DNA from: Buttiauxella agrestis | GTDB taxonomy: Bacteria; Pseudomonadota; Gammaproteobacteria; Enterobacterales; Enterobacteriaceae | Reading direction: 5' to 3' | Length of the DNA: 64,000 bases | Assembly (NCBI RefSeq): GCF_900446255.1 | Contig: NZ_UIGI01000001.1 | Location: forward strand, 186,001-250,000 | In this document: positions 9,035 through 18,972 of the stretch, in pieces | Layout of the letters: each line of letters starts with the position of its first letter | Position numbering within the stretch: position 1 is the first letter of the stretch | The notes under the pieces: model-generated | The model's input: the letters and a program-made list of their open reading frames with translations, nothing else | Database searches by the model: none | Told to the model about the DNA's origin: nothing | Program-made: the position numbers and the translations under genes

Positions 9035-10174
9035 TCAGTGATCGATATAAAGGTAGTGCGTCCAGCTTGTCATGCGCAGCAAGATTTTGCGCAGAATCGA
9101 CAAGTGCTCCACGTGCTCGGTGTACACCGCCGCCTGGGCGGTCGTCCCTTTCGGCAGCGCGTCGATAGCGGAATTCGGGTCCAGGGTAATGTCCGCATAA
9201 ATACCGTCCAGCCCTGGATTCTGACTCAACCCCTGCAAGAACCCCTGTGCCTGGAAGCTGCTATTAGCGACCACCGGCAGTATCTGCTTCACCGTGCCTG
9301 GGAAGACTTTGCCCGGCAGACCGTTAAACACCACCTCGGCTTTGTCACCTGCGTGTAAACGTAACGCGGAATTTTGGCGGAATGCCGCATAAATATCGGT
9401 TTTTTGCTCAGGGACAAATACCATTGCCGGGCGAAGCGGCAGCGGACGTAAAAACATGCCGGGTTTGAGTAAGACCTGGGTAACATAACCCGCTTCAGGT
9501 GCGCGAACGGTGGTTCTGTCGAGGTAGTATTGCGCCTCTTTCAGGCTCGATTCGAGCTTATAGACCGTGGCGTTTTCGTTGCCCACTAATGCATCCAGCT
9601 GTGCTTTGGTTTGCTCACGTTTCGCCTGTGCCGAACGCCATTGTGCTTGTGCCGCCAGTGCGTGTTCCTGCGCGCTGACGACTTCCTGATCGGTAAATGG
9701 GCTTTTCATGCGGTCGCGGCTGCCTTCGCGATAACGGTTGGCATCTTTTAACGCCAGGTCGCGGTTAGCTTTGTACTGTTCAATATCGGCGGTTTGCGAG
9801 GCGAGTCGGGCTTTGAGAACTTCGACATTTTGCTGCGCAGTTTCAATTTCGCCTTTAATCACATCGACTTTTGACTGGTAAGGCGTGGGGTCAATACTGA
9901 AAAGAAAATCTCCTTTCTTCAGCATCTTATTCGTGTCCTGAGTGACCCTGGTTACCGTTCCCTGAACTTCAGGAATAATCGGCACCGTTACGGTCAGCAT
10001 CTGTGCTCGTTCAGTGTACGGATGGTTATAATTCATCGTCAGGACCAGACTGCTTAACAGAATAACCCCACCCAATATCGCCGTTGGCACAGACCATTTA
10101 TTAAGAGGTATTTTAAAAAGTTTAAATATACAAATACAAATAGCAGCATAAATAAGGATCAGTAATAATTCCAC
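9035..10174 (-). CDS. yiaV: YiaV/YibH-type membrane fusion (HlyD-like) protein
   Basis: 379 residues. The N-terminus has two membrane segments (about 2-18 and 30-48), followed by NHPYT, a lipoyl-like half (IIPEVQGTVTRVTQ), a coiled coil of about 100 residues, a second lipoyl half (VRAPEAGYVTQVLLKPG) and a beta-barrel domain, ending MTSWTHYLYIDH. This matches the E. coli YiaV and YibH paralogues in length and wording. I chose yiaV because in E. coli yiaV-yiaW precede aldB, as here. It forms an operon with the DUF3302 gene upstream (20 bp). Its transport partner and substrate are unknown. Confidence 0.85.
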   Translation of the reverse strand: MELLLILIYAAICICIFKLFKIPLNKWSVPTAILGGVILLSSLVLTMNYNHPYTERAQMLTVTVPIIPEVQGTVTRVTQDTNKMLKKGDFLFSIDPTPYQSKVDVIKGEIETAQQNVEVLKARLASQTADIEQYKANRDLALKDANRYREGSRDRMKSPFTDQEVVSAQEHALAAQAQWRSAQAKREQTKAQLDALVGNENATVYKLESSLKEAQYYLDRTTVRAPEAGYVTQVLLKPGMFLRPLPLRPAMVFVPEQKTDIYAAFRQNSALRLHAGDKAEVVFNGLPGKVFPGTVKQILPVVANSSFQAQGFLQGLSQNPGLDGIYADITLDPNSAIDALPKGTTAQAAVYTEHVEHLSILRKILLRMTSWTHYLYIDH

Positions 10175-10194
10175 GATATTTCCTGGTCATTTAA

Positions 10195-10539
10195 TTAGTC
10201 TGAATGGGGTAAATCTTTCTGGCTGTTGACGCTTTGCGCCGCGAGTTGTTGCTCAAGCAGCGTGAGACGGGCTTGCAGCTGCGCCATGTTATCGCTTTCT
10301 TTAGCACGAAAGCCCCAGCCCCGGTCTTCGCGGTACAACATTGCCCAAATCCAAATAAAAGGCCATAGCACATGTAACATTAAGAGACTGACCCATCCGG
10401 CGGCGTGAATAGCGTCCTGATGAGGGTGATTGCGCTCAACGGCGATTTCGTAGGGAATATCGTGAATGACAATTATTCCGTAAAACACGGCCAGAGCGGC
10501 AAAGCACAATAAGCCCAGTGCGAAATAATCTAAGAACAT
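10195..10539 (-). CDS. yiaW: YiaW/YibI-type DUF3302 inner-membrane protein
   Basis: 114 residues from the ATG at 10539 (MFLDYFALG). A start 11 codons further up (10572) has no ribosome site and would extend beyond the family's length of about 107-120. Two hydrophobic segments are visible (about 4-24 and 47-66) around the conserved HDIPYEIA and NHPHQDAIHAAGWVSL, then LYREDRGWGF and a short Gln-rich coiled tail. It always accompanies the YiaV/YibH fusion protein, which follows 20 bp downstream, so the two probably work in one envelope complex. Function unknown. Confidence 0.85.
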   Translation of the reverse strand: MFLDYFALGLLCFAALAVFYGIIVIHDIPYEIAVERNHPHQDAIHAAGWVSLLMLHVLWPFIWIWAMLYREDRGWGFRAKESDNMAQLQARLTLLEQQLAAQSVNSQKDLPHSD

Positions 10540-10761
10540 AAGAATAATTTCCGGTGAAATGGGAACCGGCAAAGGTAGGGGTAAATAGCGGAATTGGCTA
10601 CTGATAATTTAATTAAAATTAAATTTTGCTGACGTATGTGGTTATTTTAACTGAGGATAAATTGTTTCTGGATATTCATTTGTTACGTTTGTGATGATGC
10701 CCGGATAACGCATTTCGCTCAATGTGACTTTTATTTATTTATAAATTTCTGGAAAAATGTA

Positions 10762-10767
10762 TATAAT
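10762..10767 (+). promoter_or_regulatory. Possible -10 box of the IprA-like gene
   Basis: A perfect TATAAT hexamer 30 bp before the ATG. The region about 17 bp upstream (TTTATT/TTATAA) is only a weak -35. It suggests a short leader. Confidence 0.35.
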
Positions 10768-10797
10768 CATATTGAAGTCATTCACTGAGGAAAAACT

Positions 10798-11427
10798 ATG
10801 CCGTTATCTGCCCCCGTCAGACCGGATGAATCAATTGGGCGTTTACTTGAAGCACTGAAGCCTTTCAGTACAGAAATGAGTGTGGTCCCACGTAAAAGAT
10901 TACACTGGGAATACAAGGGCGAAGCGCAGTTATATCTCTTTATGCAAGGTGAGTTGTCCGTGTTGCGCGTAACCGACGGGCTGGTGATTGCCGGTGCCTA
11001 CGTTCCGCATCTGTTTGGCTTAGCGGAGGCGCTTCAACCTTCACGCTGCCATATTCTGCGCGTCGATATTGATTCCACTATATTGCGAGTCAGCGCTAAA
11101 AAAGCCATGGAAATATTCGATCAACAAAACCTGTGGCGTGACGTTTCTATTACCTTAGCTTACTTTAATAGTTACCTCTTTTATCGTGACGATCTGGTTG
11201 TTCAACAGCGTACCTATTCCGTTATTTGCAACCATTTACAGGAAATCATTCAGTTACCGCTGGAAACAAGAATGCGTGTCTCCGTCCTTGAATATATTCA
11301 GGAAAGAACGCACTTATCCCGCAGCAGCGTGCTTAATGTTTTGTTTGCGTTAAAGGAAGCCAATTATCTCTCTCTGAAAAGAGGCGGTTATTTAATTGAG
11401 ATGAATGAATTACCCGAGAAGATTTGA
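10798..11427 (+). CDS. IprA/YaiV-family winged-helix regulator (CRP-like fold)
   Basis: 209 residues. The first two thirds resemble a degenerate cyclic-nucleotide-binding barrel (RKRLHWEYKGEAQLYLFMQGELSVLR) and the last third a winged helix (MRVSVLEYIQERTHLSRSSVLNVLFALKEANYLSLKRGGYLI). This is the layout of the enterobacterial IprA/YaiV family, of which IprA was described as an inhibitor of hydrogen peroxide resistance. AGGAAAAACT precedes the ATG. It lies 224 bp upstream of an OmpA-type gene on the same strand, which it may regulate (inference). Specific paralogue not assigned. Confidence 0.8.
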   Translation: MPLSAPVRPDESIGRLLEALKPFSTEMSVVPRKRLHWEYKGEAQLYLFMQGELSVLRVTDGLVIAGAYVPHLFGLAEALQPSRCHILRVDIDSTILRVSAKKAMEIFDQQNLWRDVSITLAYFNSYLFYRDDLVVQQRTYSVICNHLQEIIQLPLETRMRVSVLEYIQERTHLSRSSVLNVLFALKEANYLSLKRGGYLIEMNELPEKI

Positions 11428-11467
11428 CGTGCGCGAAAGAAATAAACATGTGGCTTTAGCACTTTAT

Positions 11468-11511
11468 GTTAATTACCAGGCTCCATTATATGATGGTGTC
11501 TGGTAATTAAC
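11468..11511 (+). other. Long hairpin between the IprA-like and OmpA-like genes
   Basis: A perfect 12-bp inverted repeat (GTTAATTACCAG at 11468-11479, its complement at 11500-11511). Inside it CCAT and ATGG also pair, and the three bases between can pair with one mismatch, giving a near-continuous stem of about 19 bp with a 6-nt loop. No U tract follows on either strand, so a standard intrinsic terminator is unlikely; a palindromic operator or an mRNA structure is possible. Confidence 0.6.
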
Positions 11512-11651
11512 GTCATTGAAAATAAAACGTTTAAAAATAAACTTATTATAATTTCAAGTGAGTGAACTATTTCTCTATTATCCGTGTCGACAAACTTATG
11601 GTTTTTTAATTCTGAGTCGTTTGCTCAGAAACTGGATATGTTAGGGAATAT

Positions 11652-12698
11652 ATGAAAAAGACTCTTGTGGCTTTAATCGTGCTGAATGCTTGCGCAGTTT
11701 CTAACGTATTTGCTGCGGCAGACGCGAACACCTGGTACGGCGGCGCTAAAATGGGCTGGTCCCACTATTTTGATGCCAGCGGCAACAAAGATTTCAACGA
11801 TAACGTGAGCAACGCGACTGACTTCGATTTCGATAAAGATAATGTCAGCGGTGGTGTATTTGCAGGTTATCAGGTTCTGCCATGGTTAGCGGTGGAAGGG
11901 GGTTATGACTACCTCGGCAACATGGGTATTAACGGTAATAACGGCGTTTCTGGCGCGAAAATGAAAAGCCAGGGGCTGCAACTGTCTCTGAAAGCCAGCT
12001 ACGGTTTGACGGATAGCTGGGATATCTATGGCCGTGCTGGTGCGATGGGTTATCGCGCAGAAACCAGTGGCGCAGGTCGTAGCGATTTTGAAACTGGCGT
12101 GCGTCCACTGGCCGCAGTCGGTACTGAATATGCCTTCACTAAAAACTGGGCGGGTCGCCTGGAATACCAATGGGTGAGCAACGTCGGTAACTCCAACCAG
12201 ATTGGTATCAGCAGCGATGTAAGCTCTGTTTCAGCGGGTATTGTGTACCGTTTCGGTCAGCATGATGACGCCGTTTTGGCACCTGTTGTTGCACCGGTGG
12301 CAGCAGCACCCGAAGTGAAAAAATTCAATCTGAAATCTGACGTGCTGTTCGGCTTTAATTCCGCAGAACTGACGCCAGAAGGCCACGCGGCAATTTCGCA
12401 GCTGTATAGCAGTCCGGAAATGCAGGCGGCGAAAAACAGCTCAACGACGGTAGTCGGTTACAGCGATCGCCTGGGTTCAGAAAACTACAATCAGCAGCTT
12501 TCTTCTCAGCGTGCGCAAGCCGTGGTTGATGCGCTGGTGGCACAAGGTATGCCTGCTCAGAACGTGCGTGCTGAAGGTCGTGGTGAGAGTGATCCTGTTA
12601 CCGGCAATAGCTGCGATAACAACATGTCAAAATCACAGCTTATCGACTGCCTGGCACCGGATCGCCGCGTAGTGGTTGAGATTGCTGGCGAAAAATAA
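11652..12698 (+). CDS. OmpA-family outer-membrane protein (additional OmpA-type gene)
   Basis: 348 residues. Signal peptide 1-21 (MKKTLVALIVLNACAVSNVFA), then an eight-stranded barrel (to about residue 200), the Ala-Pro-Val hinge (APVVAPVAAAPE) and a C-terminal peptidoglycan-binding OmpA domain with VVGYSDRLGS (the conserved Asp) and SSQRAQAVVD (the conserved Arg), and the disulfide Cys pair near NSCDNN and LIDCLAPDRR. It is close to E. coli OmpA, but surface loops and hinge differ and the neighbourhood is not that of the housekeeping ompA, so it is probably a paralogue. The first ATG has a weak upstream AGGGAATAT. Confidence 0.92.
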   Translation: MKKTLVALIVLNACAVSNVFAAADANTWYGGAKMGWSHYFDASGNKDFNDNVSNATDFDFDKDNVSGGVFAGYQVLPWLAVEGGYDYLGNMGINGNNGVSGAKMKSQGLQLSLKASYGLTDSWDIYGRAGAMGYRAETSGAGRSDFETGVRPLAAVGTEYAFTKNWAGRLEYQWVSNVGNSNQIGISSDVSSVSAGIVYRFGQHDDAVLAPVVAPVAAAPEVKKFNLKSDVLFGFNSAELTPEGHAAISQLYSSPEMQAAKNSSTTVVGYSDRLGSENYNQQLSSQRAQAVVDALVAQGMPAQNVRAEGRGESDPVTGNSCDNNMSKSQLIDCLAPDRRVVVEIAGEK

Positions 12699-12708
12699 TT
12701 CGAATCTG

Positions 12709-12736
12709 GTGGATGACGCTTCGCTTGTCCACCCTA
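12709..12736. repeat. REP-like palindromic unit
   Basis: GTGGATGACGCTTCGCTTGTCCACCC-type unit after the OmpA-like gene; the outer GTGGA and TCCAC pair. Related units lie at 15596-15670, 24303-24376, 29652-29686 and 56941-57015. Immediately after it (12743-12763) a stretch resembling one end of an ERIC element (GAATTGTTTTGGGTATA) remains. Confidence 0.6.
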
Positions 12737-12813
12737 CAAAGACTTGAATTGTTTTGGGTATACAGAACCTTGATGTGCAGCATATAAAATAAAAAGTTTT
12801 ACTATCGTCCGTT

Positions 12814-12839
12814 GCCCGGTCTCTTCGCCGGGCTTTTTT
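12814..12839 (+). terminator. Intrinsic terminator of the OmpA-like gene
   Basis: GCCCGG and CCGGGC arms (12814-12819, 12828-12833) with an 8-nt loop, followed by six T residues. It lies 115 bp after the OmpA-like stop and 9 bp before the convergent kinase gene's stop. Confidence 0.85.
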
Positions 12840-12848
12840 GCGTCTGGA

Positions 12849-13718
12849 CTACTTCTGTTTTGCCAGCCACACTGCACCTAACATGCCCGCTTTATTCCCC
12901 AGTTTGCAAGGGCGAATCGGCACTTTCAGCACATCCCAGAATTTAAAACCTTCCAGATGCCGCTCAAGCATCGGGTACAGCATGGGCTGCGTACTGACGC
13001 CGCCGCCGAGCAAAATAGCCTGCGGGTCGAACAGTGACACCACGCTATAAATGCCACGCGCCAGATATTTCACCCAGTTGTCGATAACGCCCTGAATATG
13101 AAGGTCGGTTTCGGCGCGGGCGAAAATATCCTGGCCGCGGATTTTTTCATCGGCGGGGATATTCATCTCGCGGCGACAGGCGTCCATCAGCCCTTTGGCC
13201 GATGCCAGTTGGTGCATGTCTTCGCCATATTTGCCCACCGGCAGCACGCCAAATTCACCGGCCCGAAAGTGCGAGCCGCGCATTAGCTCGCGGTTCACAA
13301 TGATGCCGCCGCCGATGCCCGTACCAATAGTGACGCAAACCAGAGAGTCGTATTCGTTGCCCGCACCCAGCCACATTTCACCGAGTGCGGCACAGTTGGC
13401 GTCATTTTCAACGGTGACTGGAAGGTCAGTCAGTGCGCCGAAAATGTCCAGAAGGTTGCTGCCATCCAGAAACTCCAGGGCGCCAGCCTTGGGGACATTA
13501 CCTGTGTGCGGGTTTATGTATCCGGGGAAGCTGATAGCAATACCGGCAATTTCATTATGCTGCCGATACCCCGCCACCACGCTTTGCCATGCATCCAGAA
13601 ACAGCTGCTTGTCGTAGTGGGTGTCATATTCTTCGGCGATAAGCACCTCTCCCTCTTCAGTGAACAAACCGTGCTTAACATGAGTACCTCCGACATCGAA
13701 GCCTATAAACAGCCGCAT
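12849..13718 (-). CDS. ROK-family sugar kinase, BglK-like
   Basis: 289 residues from the ATG at 13718, which is 6 nt after AGGA; a Met two codons upstream (13724) directly abuts AGGA. ATP-binding hallmark FDVGGTHVKHG at the N-terminus, catalytic Asp in VENDANCAALGE and the second phosphate loop TIGTGIGGG. The usual ROK zinc motif with clustered Cys after the GE(F/Y)G segment is absent (RAGEFGVLPVGKYG). In this it resembles the beta-glucoside kinase BglK branch, which phosphorylates beta-1,4/1,6-disaccharides, rather than NagK or Mak. The gene stands alone, divergent from aldB. Substrate not determined. Confidence 0.85.
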   Translation of the reverse strand: MRLFIGFDVGGTHVKHGLFTEEGEVLIAEEYDTHYDKQLFLDAWQSVVAGYRQHNEIAGIAISFPGYINPHTGNVPKAGALEFLDGSNLLDIFGALTDLPVTVENDANCAALGEMWLGAGNEYDSLVCVTIGTGIGGGIIVNRELMRGSHFRAGEFGVLPVGKYGEDMHQLASAKGLMDACRREMNIPADEKIRGQDIFARAETDLHIQGVIDNWVKYLARGIYSVVSLFDPQAILLGGGVSTQPMLYPMLERHLEGFKFWDVLKVPIRPCKLGNKAGMLGAVWLAKQK

Positions 13719-13906
13719 AAGCATTCCTAGTTGTGAAACGGGAAAATGAATCTTTAAGTATGTATCAAAACCAATAACCTGCTGATTGATTACTCCGAAT
13801 CAGCAGATGTTTAATCCGTGATCGGTGTCGTAAAGCCTCCAAACACTGGCGAAGAAATCACCTGTGGCGTCTACGCTTGAGAGTGCAAACCGACAAGGAG
13901 AACCCC

Positions 13907-15445
13907 ATGACAAATAATCCTCCCGATACCCGAATTATTCCCGGCGAATATGGTTTCCCGCTCAAACTTAAGCCTCGTTACGACAACTTTATTGGTGGCC
14001 AATGGGTGCCTCCGGTTGACGGGAAATACTACGAAAACCTGACGCCCGTCACCGGCCAACCGTTATGTGAAATCGCCAGTTCCAGCAAAGGTGATATCGA
14101 CCTTGCCCTGGATGCGGCGCACGAAGCTAAAGCAGGCTGGGGCGGCATGTCCATTCAGGATCGCGCCAATATCCTGCTAAAAATTGCCGACCGTATGGAG
14201 CAGAATATTGAGCTGCTGGCGGCGGCAGAAACCTGGGATAACGGCAAACCGATTCGTGAAACCAGCGGCGCTGACGTACCTCTGGCTATCGACCATTTCC
14301 GCTATTTCGCGTCCTGTATTCGTGCCCAGGAAGGCGGGATCAGTGAAGTTGACGGCGATACGGTGGCGTATCACTTCCACGAACCGCTTGGTGTCGTCGC
14401 GCAAATTATTCCGTGGAACTTCCCGTTGCTGATGGCGAGCTGGAAAATGGCTCCGGCGCTGGCGGCGGGCAACTGTGTTGTGCTGAAACCGGCGCGTTTA
14501 ACGCCGCTGTCTGTTTTGCTGCTGATGGAGCTGGTGGGCGATTTACTGCCGCCGGGAGTCATCAACGTGGTGAATGGCGCTGGGGGTGAAATCGGTGAAT
14601 ATCTGGCGACGTCTAAACGCATCGCCAAAGTCGCGTTTACCGGCTCGACCGAAGTTGGCCAGCAAATCATGCAGTATGCGACGCAAAACATTATTCCCGT
14701 CACGCTGGAGCTGGGCGGCAAATCCCCGAATATCTTCTTTGCTGATGTGATGGACGAAGAGGATGCCTTCTTCGACAAAGCGCTGGAAGGTTTCGCGCTG
14801 TTTGCCTTCAACCAGGGCGAAGTTTGCACCTGCCCGAGCCGCGCACTGGTGCAGGAATCTATTTACGAACGCTTTATGGAACGCGCCATCCGCCGGGTGG
14901 AATCGATCCGCAGTGGAAACCCGCTGGATGTGAACACACAGATGGGCGCGCAGGTATCCCAGGGGCAGATGGAAACCATTCTGAACTATATTGATATCGG
15001 TAAAAAAGAGGGGGCTGATGTGCTCACCGGCGGGCGTCGCAAAGCGCTGGAAGGGGATTTGAAAGCCGGTTATTACCTCGAGCCAACCATTCTGTTCGGT
15101 AAAAACAACATGCGCGTTTTCCAGGAAGAAATCTTCGGCCCGGTGCTCGCTGTGACGACGTTTAAAACCATGGAAGAAGCCCTGGAACTGGCGAACGATA
15201 CCGAATATGGCCTGGGTGCAGGCGTCTGGAGCCGTAACGGCAACCTGGCGTATAAAATGGGGCGCGGCATTCAGGCGGGGCGCGTGTGGACCAACTGCTA
15301 TCACGCCTATCCGGCACATGCCGCGTTCGGGGGATATAAACAATCCGGTATCGGGCGTGAAACTCACAAAATGATGCTGGATCATTATCAGCAGACTAAG
15401 TGTCTGTTGGTGAGTTACTCCGATAAGCCGTTAGGGTTGTTCTGA
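13907..15445 (+). CDS. aldB: Aldehyde dehydrogenase AldB
   Basis: 512 residues from the ATG at 13907, with AAGGAGAACCCC just before it; the length and wording match E. coli AldB almost throughout. NAD(P)-dependent oxidation of aldehydes (acetaldehyde and others) to acids in the cytosol, linked in E. coli to stationary phase and ethanol stress. Catalytic Glu in LELGGKSP and catalytic Cys in GEVCTCPSR are present, as is the nucleotide loop FTGSTEVG. In E. coli the alcohol dehydrogenase gene yiaY lies between aldB and selB; here it is absent and an ERIC element begins at the base after the stop codon. Confidence 0.96.
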   Translation: MTNNPPDTRIIPGEYGFPLKLKPRYDNFIGGQWVPPVDGKYYENLTPVTGQPLCEIASSSKGDIDLALDAAHEAKAGWGGMSIQDRANILLKIADRMEQNIELLAAAETWDNGKPIRETSGADVPLAIDHFRYFASCIRAQEGGISEVDGDTVAYHFHEPLGVVAQIIPWNFPLLMASWKMAPALAAGNCVVLKPARLTPLSVLLLMELVGDLLPPGVINVVNGAGGEIGEYLATSKRIAKVAFTGSTEVGQQIMQYATQNIIPVTLELGGKSPNIFFADVMDEEDAFFDKALEGFALFAFNQGEVCTCPSRALVQESIYERFMERAIRRVESIRSGNPLDVNTQMGAQVSQGQMETILNYIDIGKKEGADVLTGGRRKALEGDLKAGYYLEPTILFGKNNMRVFQEEIFGPVLAVTTFKTMEEALELANDTEYGLGAGVWSRNGNLAYKMGRGIQAGRVWTNCYHAYPAHAAFGGYKQSGIGRETHKMMLDHYQQTKCLLVSYSDKPLGLF

Positions 15446-15572
<127 letters not shown>

Positions 15573-15595
15573 GATAAGGATGATCAGGTTTGGTT

Positions 15596-15670
15596 GGGTG
15601 GATAAGCCGCAGGCGTCATCCACCATTTGTGCCCGTTTTGTCAGATGACGCTGGCGCTTACCCGACCTAC
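15596..15670. repeat. REP-like pair in inverted orientation (BIME)
   Basis: GGGTGGATAAGCCGCAGGCG followed by TCATCCACC (to 15623), then the opposite orientation GATGACGCTGGCGCTTACCC (15644 onward). Two head-to-head palindromic units lie between the ERIC element and the selB 3' end, where aldB and selB transcripts converge. Confidence 0.7.
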
Positions 15671-17517
15671 GACTTCTCAACCATAAATAACGCCTTATCA
15701 CGCAGTAAATGGTCATTCCCACGGCGGCGGGTAAAACCAATGCGGTCAAAGTACTCGAGGATTTGCACCGCGAGTTTGCGTCCCACACCGAGACTGTCGC
15801 GGAAATCGGCAGCACTGGTAGCGCCTTGCGTTTGATCCAGCTCGCGAATCAGGTTTGCGAAAGTTTGAATCCTGTCGTTCCGGTAATAACGATCTTTTAA
15901 AATGGCCGTCACCAGCCCAAGCTGCGCGGCAAAGCGCAGTAACTGGCGCATGGTTTGTTCATCTTGCTGCGTTTCTCGCGCAAGATCGCGCACCCACCAC
16001 GGGTCATCGCCAAACAGCACATCTACTTTTTCCCATATCGCCAGTTGTTCGGCGGAGAAGCCCGGTTTGTGGTCTGGAAGATGCAGCCAGCCCTGGCGGC
16101 TTGCGAGCAACTCTTCCTGACGCATTTTCTCGATTAACGCCAGAACCAGTGGTTCGTCTTCGCCAGGCAGCGCCATACGGCGTAAGCGTTCGCGCCCCGG
16201 GCCGGGTTGGTCATCGTGCTGCTGATGATAACGCTCGAGCGTATCGAGCAATTTTTGCTTCCAGCGCGTCGCCATTTCATCGCTCAGCAAGCTGTTGCCC
16301 GCGCGCAGATAATCAGGTCGGGTTAGCAGTTCCTGCAAGCCCTGAGCGGTGAGTTGCCGCGCCCAGGCAAAATCACTCAATGTCACAGCGCTACGCTGCA
16401 AATGGGTGTCGAGCGCCTGTTGGTCATTTTCAGCGTGTTTTAGCTGCTGTAACCAGGCCAAAAATGCAGGCTGACGTTTACCACGGCGCGGCGCGTGCAG
16501 AAGAATCGCTCTCGCACCGGCTAATGTGACGCGAGCACTGATATCGCGCAGCACCAGACGGTCGTTATCGGCAAGCCACAACGGCACATCCAGGACCAGC
16601 TCAGCGAGATCATCTTCGAGCAGAGAAATACGCCCGGTGACGTGGCTCGCGGCATGGTGAATATGCAACGGCTGCCATTGCTGTAACGGTGCGTGGCTTT
16701 GCAACTGAACAATCACACGTTCTACGGGCTGGAGCGGTTGCTCAGCCAATAACCAGTCGCCACGTTTGATATCGAGCTTTTCAGCATCGCCACTGATATT
16801 GAGTGCGATACGCTGCCCGGCAAATGCACTTTCTGTTTTGCTATTCTGGGCATGTAACCCGCGCACACGCATGGGTTTATCGGCACCTGTCAGCCACAGT
16901 GAATCGCCAATTTTTACTTCGCCGCTAAGTGCGGTTCCCGTCACCACTAAACCTGCGCCTTTTACGGTAAAAGCACGGTCAATGGCGAGACGGAAACGAT
17001 ACTGGCGCGGATGGGCTCGCTCTGACAGTGAAAGTAAGTGCTCACGTAGTTCATTAATCCCTGTGCCGCTGGTGGCTGCGGTGACAAACAGAACAGCATC
17101 TTGCCAGCCAAATTCTTTGATCGTTTCCAGCACGGATTCACGGACTTCATCGATACGCGCTTCGCTCACCCGGTCGGCTTTGGTTAAGGCGACGGTTAAC
17201 GATGGTTTGCCGGTTAATTGCAAAATGGCGAGATGCTCGCGAGTTTGCGCCATCACACCGTCGTCGCAAGCAACGACTAACAGCGCGTGGTCAATGCCGC
17301 CCACGCCTGCCAGCATGTTGGCGAGGAATTTTTCATGCCCCGGAACATCAATGAAACCGGGAATTCTGCCATCGGGTTGCGGCCAGTAGGCGTAACCGAG
17401 ATCGATGGTCATGCCGCGTTTTTTCTCTTCCGGCAGACGGTCAGCATTCACGCCAGTTATAGCTTGTAGCAGGGTAGTTTTGCCGTGGTCAACGTGCCCG
17501 GCGGTCGCAATAATCAT
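15667..17517 (-). CDS. selB: Selenocysteine-specific elongation factor SelB
   Basis: 616 residues (E. coli SelB 614). Binds Sec-tRNA and, via its C-terminal winged helices, the SECIS hairpin of selenoprotein mRNA, delivering Sec to UGA codons. GTPase motifs: [11 protein letters not shown] at the N-terminus, GMTIDLG, DVPGHE and TKAD. The last 250 residues are the four winged-helix repeats, ending [16 protein letters not shown]. It overlaps selA by 4 nt (ATGA), so translation is coupled. No selenoprotein gene is visible in the window. Confidence 0.97.
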   Translation of the reverse strand: MIIATAGHVDHGKTTLLQAITGVNADRLPEEKKRGMTIDLGYAYWPQPDGRIPGFIDVPGHEKFLANMLAGVGGIDHALLVVACDDGVMAQTREHLAILQLTGKPSLTVALTKADRVSEARIDEVRESVLETIKEFGWQDAVLFVTAATSGTGINELREHLLSLSERAHPRQYRFRLAIDRAFTVKGAGLVVTGTALSGEVKIGDSLWLTGADKPMRVRGLHAQNSKTESAFAGQRIALNISGDAEKLDIKRGDWLLAEQPLQPVERVIVQLQSHAPLQQWQPLHIHHAASHVTGRISLLEDDLAELVLDVPLWLADNDRLVLRDISARVTLAGARAILLHAPRRGKRQPAFLAWLQQLKHAENDQQALDTHLQRSAVTLSDFAWARQLTAQGLQELLTRPDYLRAGNSLLSDEMATRWKQKLLDTLERYHQQHDDQPGPGRERLRRMALPGEDEPLVLALIEKMRQEELLASRQGWLHLPDHKPGFSAEQLAIWEKVDVLFGDDPWWVRDLARETQQDEQTMRQLLRFAAQLGLVTAILKDRYYRNDRIQTFANLIRELDQTQGATSAADFRDSLGVGRKLAVQILEYFDRIGFTRRRGNDHLLRDKALFMVEKS

Positions 17518-18902
17518 GGTTTCAGGTTCTCCATGAAGCCCGTTTCATCTTCAAGGCAGCGTAAATCCAGCCATAAACGCCCGTCGCTGATACGGCCGAT
17601 AATGGGTTTGGGTAATTCACGCAGGCTTTGGGTGAGTGCGCCCAGCGTGGAGCCTCGGCCATCTTTCGGGCTAAATGTCAGCGCCGAACTTGGTAATCGA
17701 TCTACCGGCAAAGAGCCGCTGCCAATTTGCGATAAACATGGCTCCACGCAGACGGTGAATTGCTCGCCGTATTGGCTCTGGAATGCAGGCAGCAGACGTT
17801 GCGCAAGTTCTGTGATTTCGTTCGCATCACGCGTTAACAGGCGTAACGTCGGCAATCTTTCAACCAGCGTTTCCGGGTGCTGATATAAACGTAAGGTCGC
17901 TTCAAGGGCTGCCAGCGTTATTTTATCCGCGCGCAGGGCGCGTTTGAGCGGGTGCTGCTGAATACGCGCAATAAGCTCTTTTTTACCAACGATAATGCCT
18001 GCCTGCGGCCCACCGAGCAGTTTATCACCAGAGAAGCTCACCAGACTTACGCCTGCGGCAATCAGTTGTTGCGGCATCGGTTCTTCTGGCAATCCCCATT
18101 GAGTGAGGTCAACCAGCGAACCGCTGCCCAAATCGGTCACTACCGGAATGTTTAGCTCGTTGCCAAGCTCCACCAGTTCGGCTTCGGTAACGGATTTGGT
18201 AAAGCCTGCCACCTGATAATTGCTGGTGTGGACTTTCATCAATAGCGCCGTATTTTCACCCGCGGCCTGACGATAATCTTTGAGATGCGTGCGGTTTGTC
18301 GTACCAACTTCCACAAGTTGGCAACCCGCCTGGCGCATCACATCTGGAATGCGGAATGCACCGCCGATTTCAACCAGTTCACCGCGCGAGACAATCACGT
18401 TTTCACCACTGGCGCAGGCTGCCAGCATCAGCAAAACCGCTGCCGCATTGTTATTAACGATGCAGGCGTCTTCCGCACCGGTCAACTCGCAAAGCAAGGC
18501 TGCCAGCGCTTTATCGCGATGACCGCGTTCTGCACCGTGTAAATCATATTCCAGAGTCACCGGGAAGCGCATCGCGTGGGTCACGGCTTCGATTGCCGCT
18601 TCTGCCTGCAATGCGCGGCCCAGATTGGTATGCAGTACGGTTCCTGTGAGGTTAAACACGGGCTGGAGAGCACTGCGCTGGTGAGATTCCAACTGTACTT
18701 GTGCCTGAGCCGCCCAATTTCCATTCCATGTCGGGAGCTGTTGTTGGGTTCGGATGTATTCGCGGGCGGTTTCCAGCATTTCACGTAAGGTGCTGACCAC
18801 TTGTGTGTGGCCGAAATTGCGTAGCAAATCGCTGAAAGAAGCGTCACGTAACAGTTTATCGATAGCTGGAAGCTGGCTGTACAAGTTGCGATCGGGTGTC
18901 AT
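17514..18902 (-). CDS. selA: L-seryl-tRNA(Sec) selenium transferase SelA
   Basis: 462 residues (E. coli 463). PLP enzyme that converts Ser-tRNA(Sec) to Sec-tRNA(Sec) with selenophosphate, working as a large ring-shaped oligomer. The PLP Lys lies in [14 protein letters not shown]; the N-terminal tRNA-binding helices ([20 protein letters not shown]) and the conserved [15 protein letters not shown] are present. First gene of the selA-selB operon; its upstream spacer to yibF is only 70 bp, so a promoter must be short or transcription may come from yibF. Confidence 0.97.
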   Translation of the reverse strand: MTPDRNLYSQLPAIDKLLRDASFSDLLRNFGHTQVVSTLREMLETAREYIRTQQQLPTWNGNWAAQAQVQLESHQRSALQPVFNLTGTVLHTNLGRALQAEAAIEAVTHAMRFPVTLEYDLHGAERGHRDKALAALLCELTGAEDACIVNNNAAAVLLMLAACASGENVIVSRGELVEIGGAFRIPDVMRQAGCQLVEVGTTNRTHLKDYRQAAGENTALLMKVHTSNYQVAGFTKSVTEAELVELGNELNIPVVTDLGSGSLVDLTQWGLPEEPMPQQLIAAGVSLVSFSGDKLLGGPQAGIIVGKKELIARIQQHPLKRALRADKITLAALEATLRLYQHPETLVERLPTLRLLTRDANEITELAQRLLPAFQSQYGEQFTVCVEPCLSQIGSGSLPVDRLPSSALTFSPKDGRGSTLGALTQSLRELPKPIIGRISDGRLWLDLRCLEDETGFMENLKP

Positions 18903-18972
18903 GGCAAGCCGCTGAGTGGTGAAATATGGCGATAGTTTACAGGGGGAGCTGGCCCCCTGTCATGGCGGGAGA

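Noticed and set aside
14543..15385. 280-codon open frame on the minus strand
   Set aside because: Antisense shadow of aldB; no ribosome site or recognisable motif.
15667..18902. Selenoprotein gene or SECIS element near selAB
   Set aside because: No in-frame UGA gene with a following hairpin was seen next to selAB; the selenoprotein genes are presumably elsewhere.
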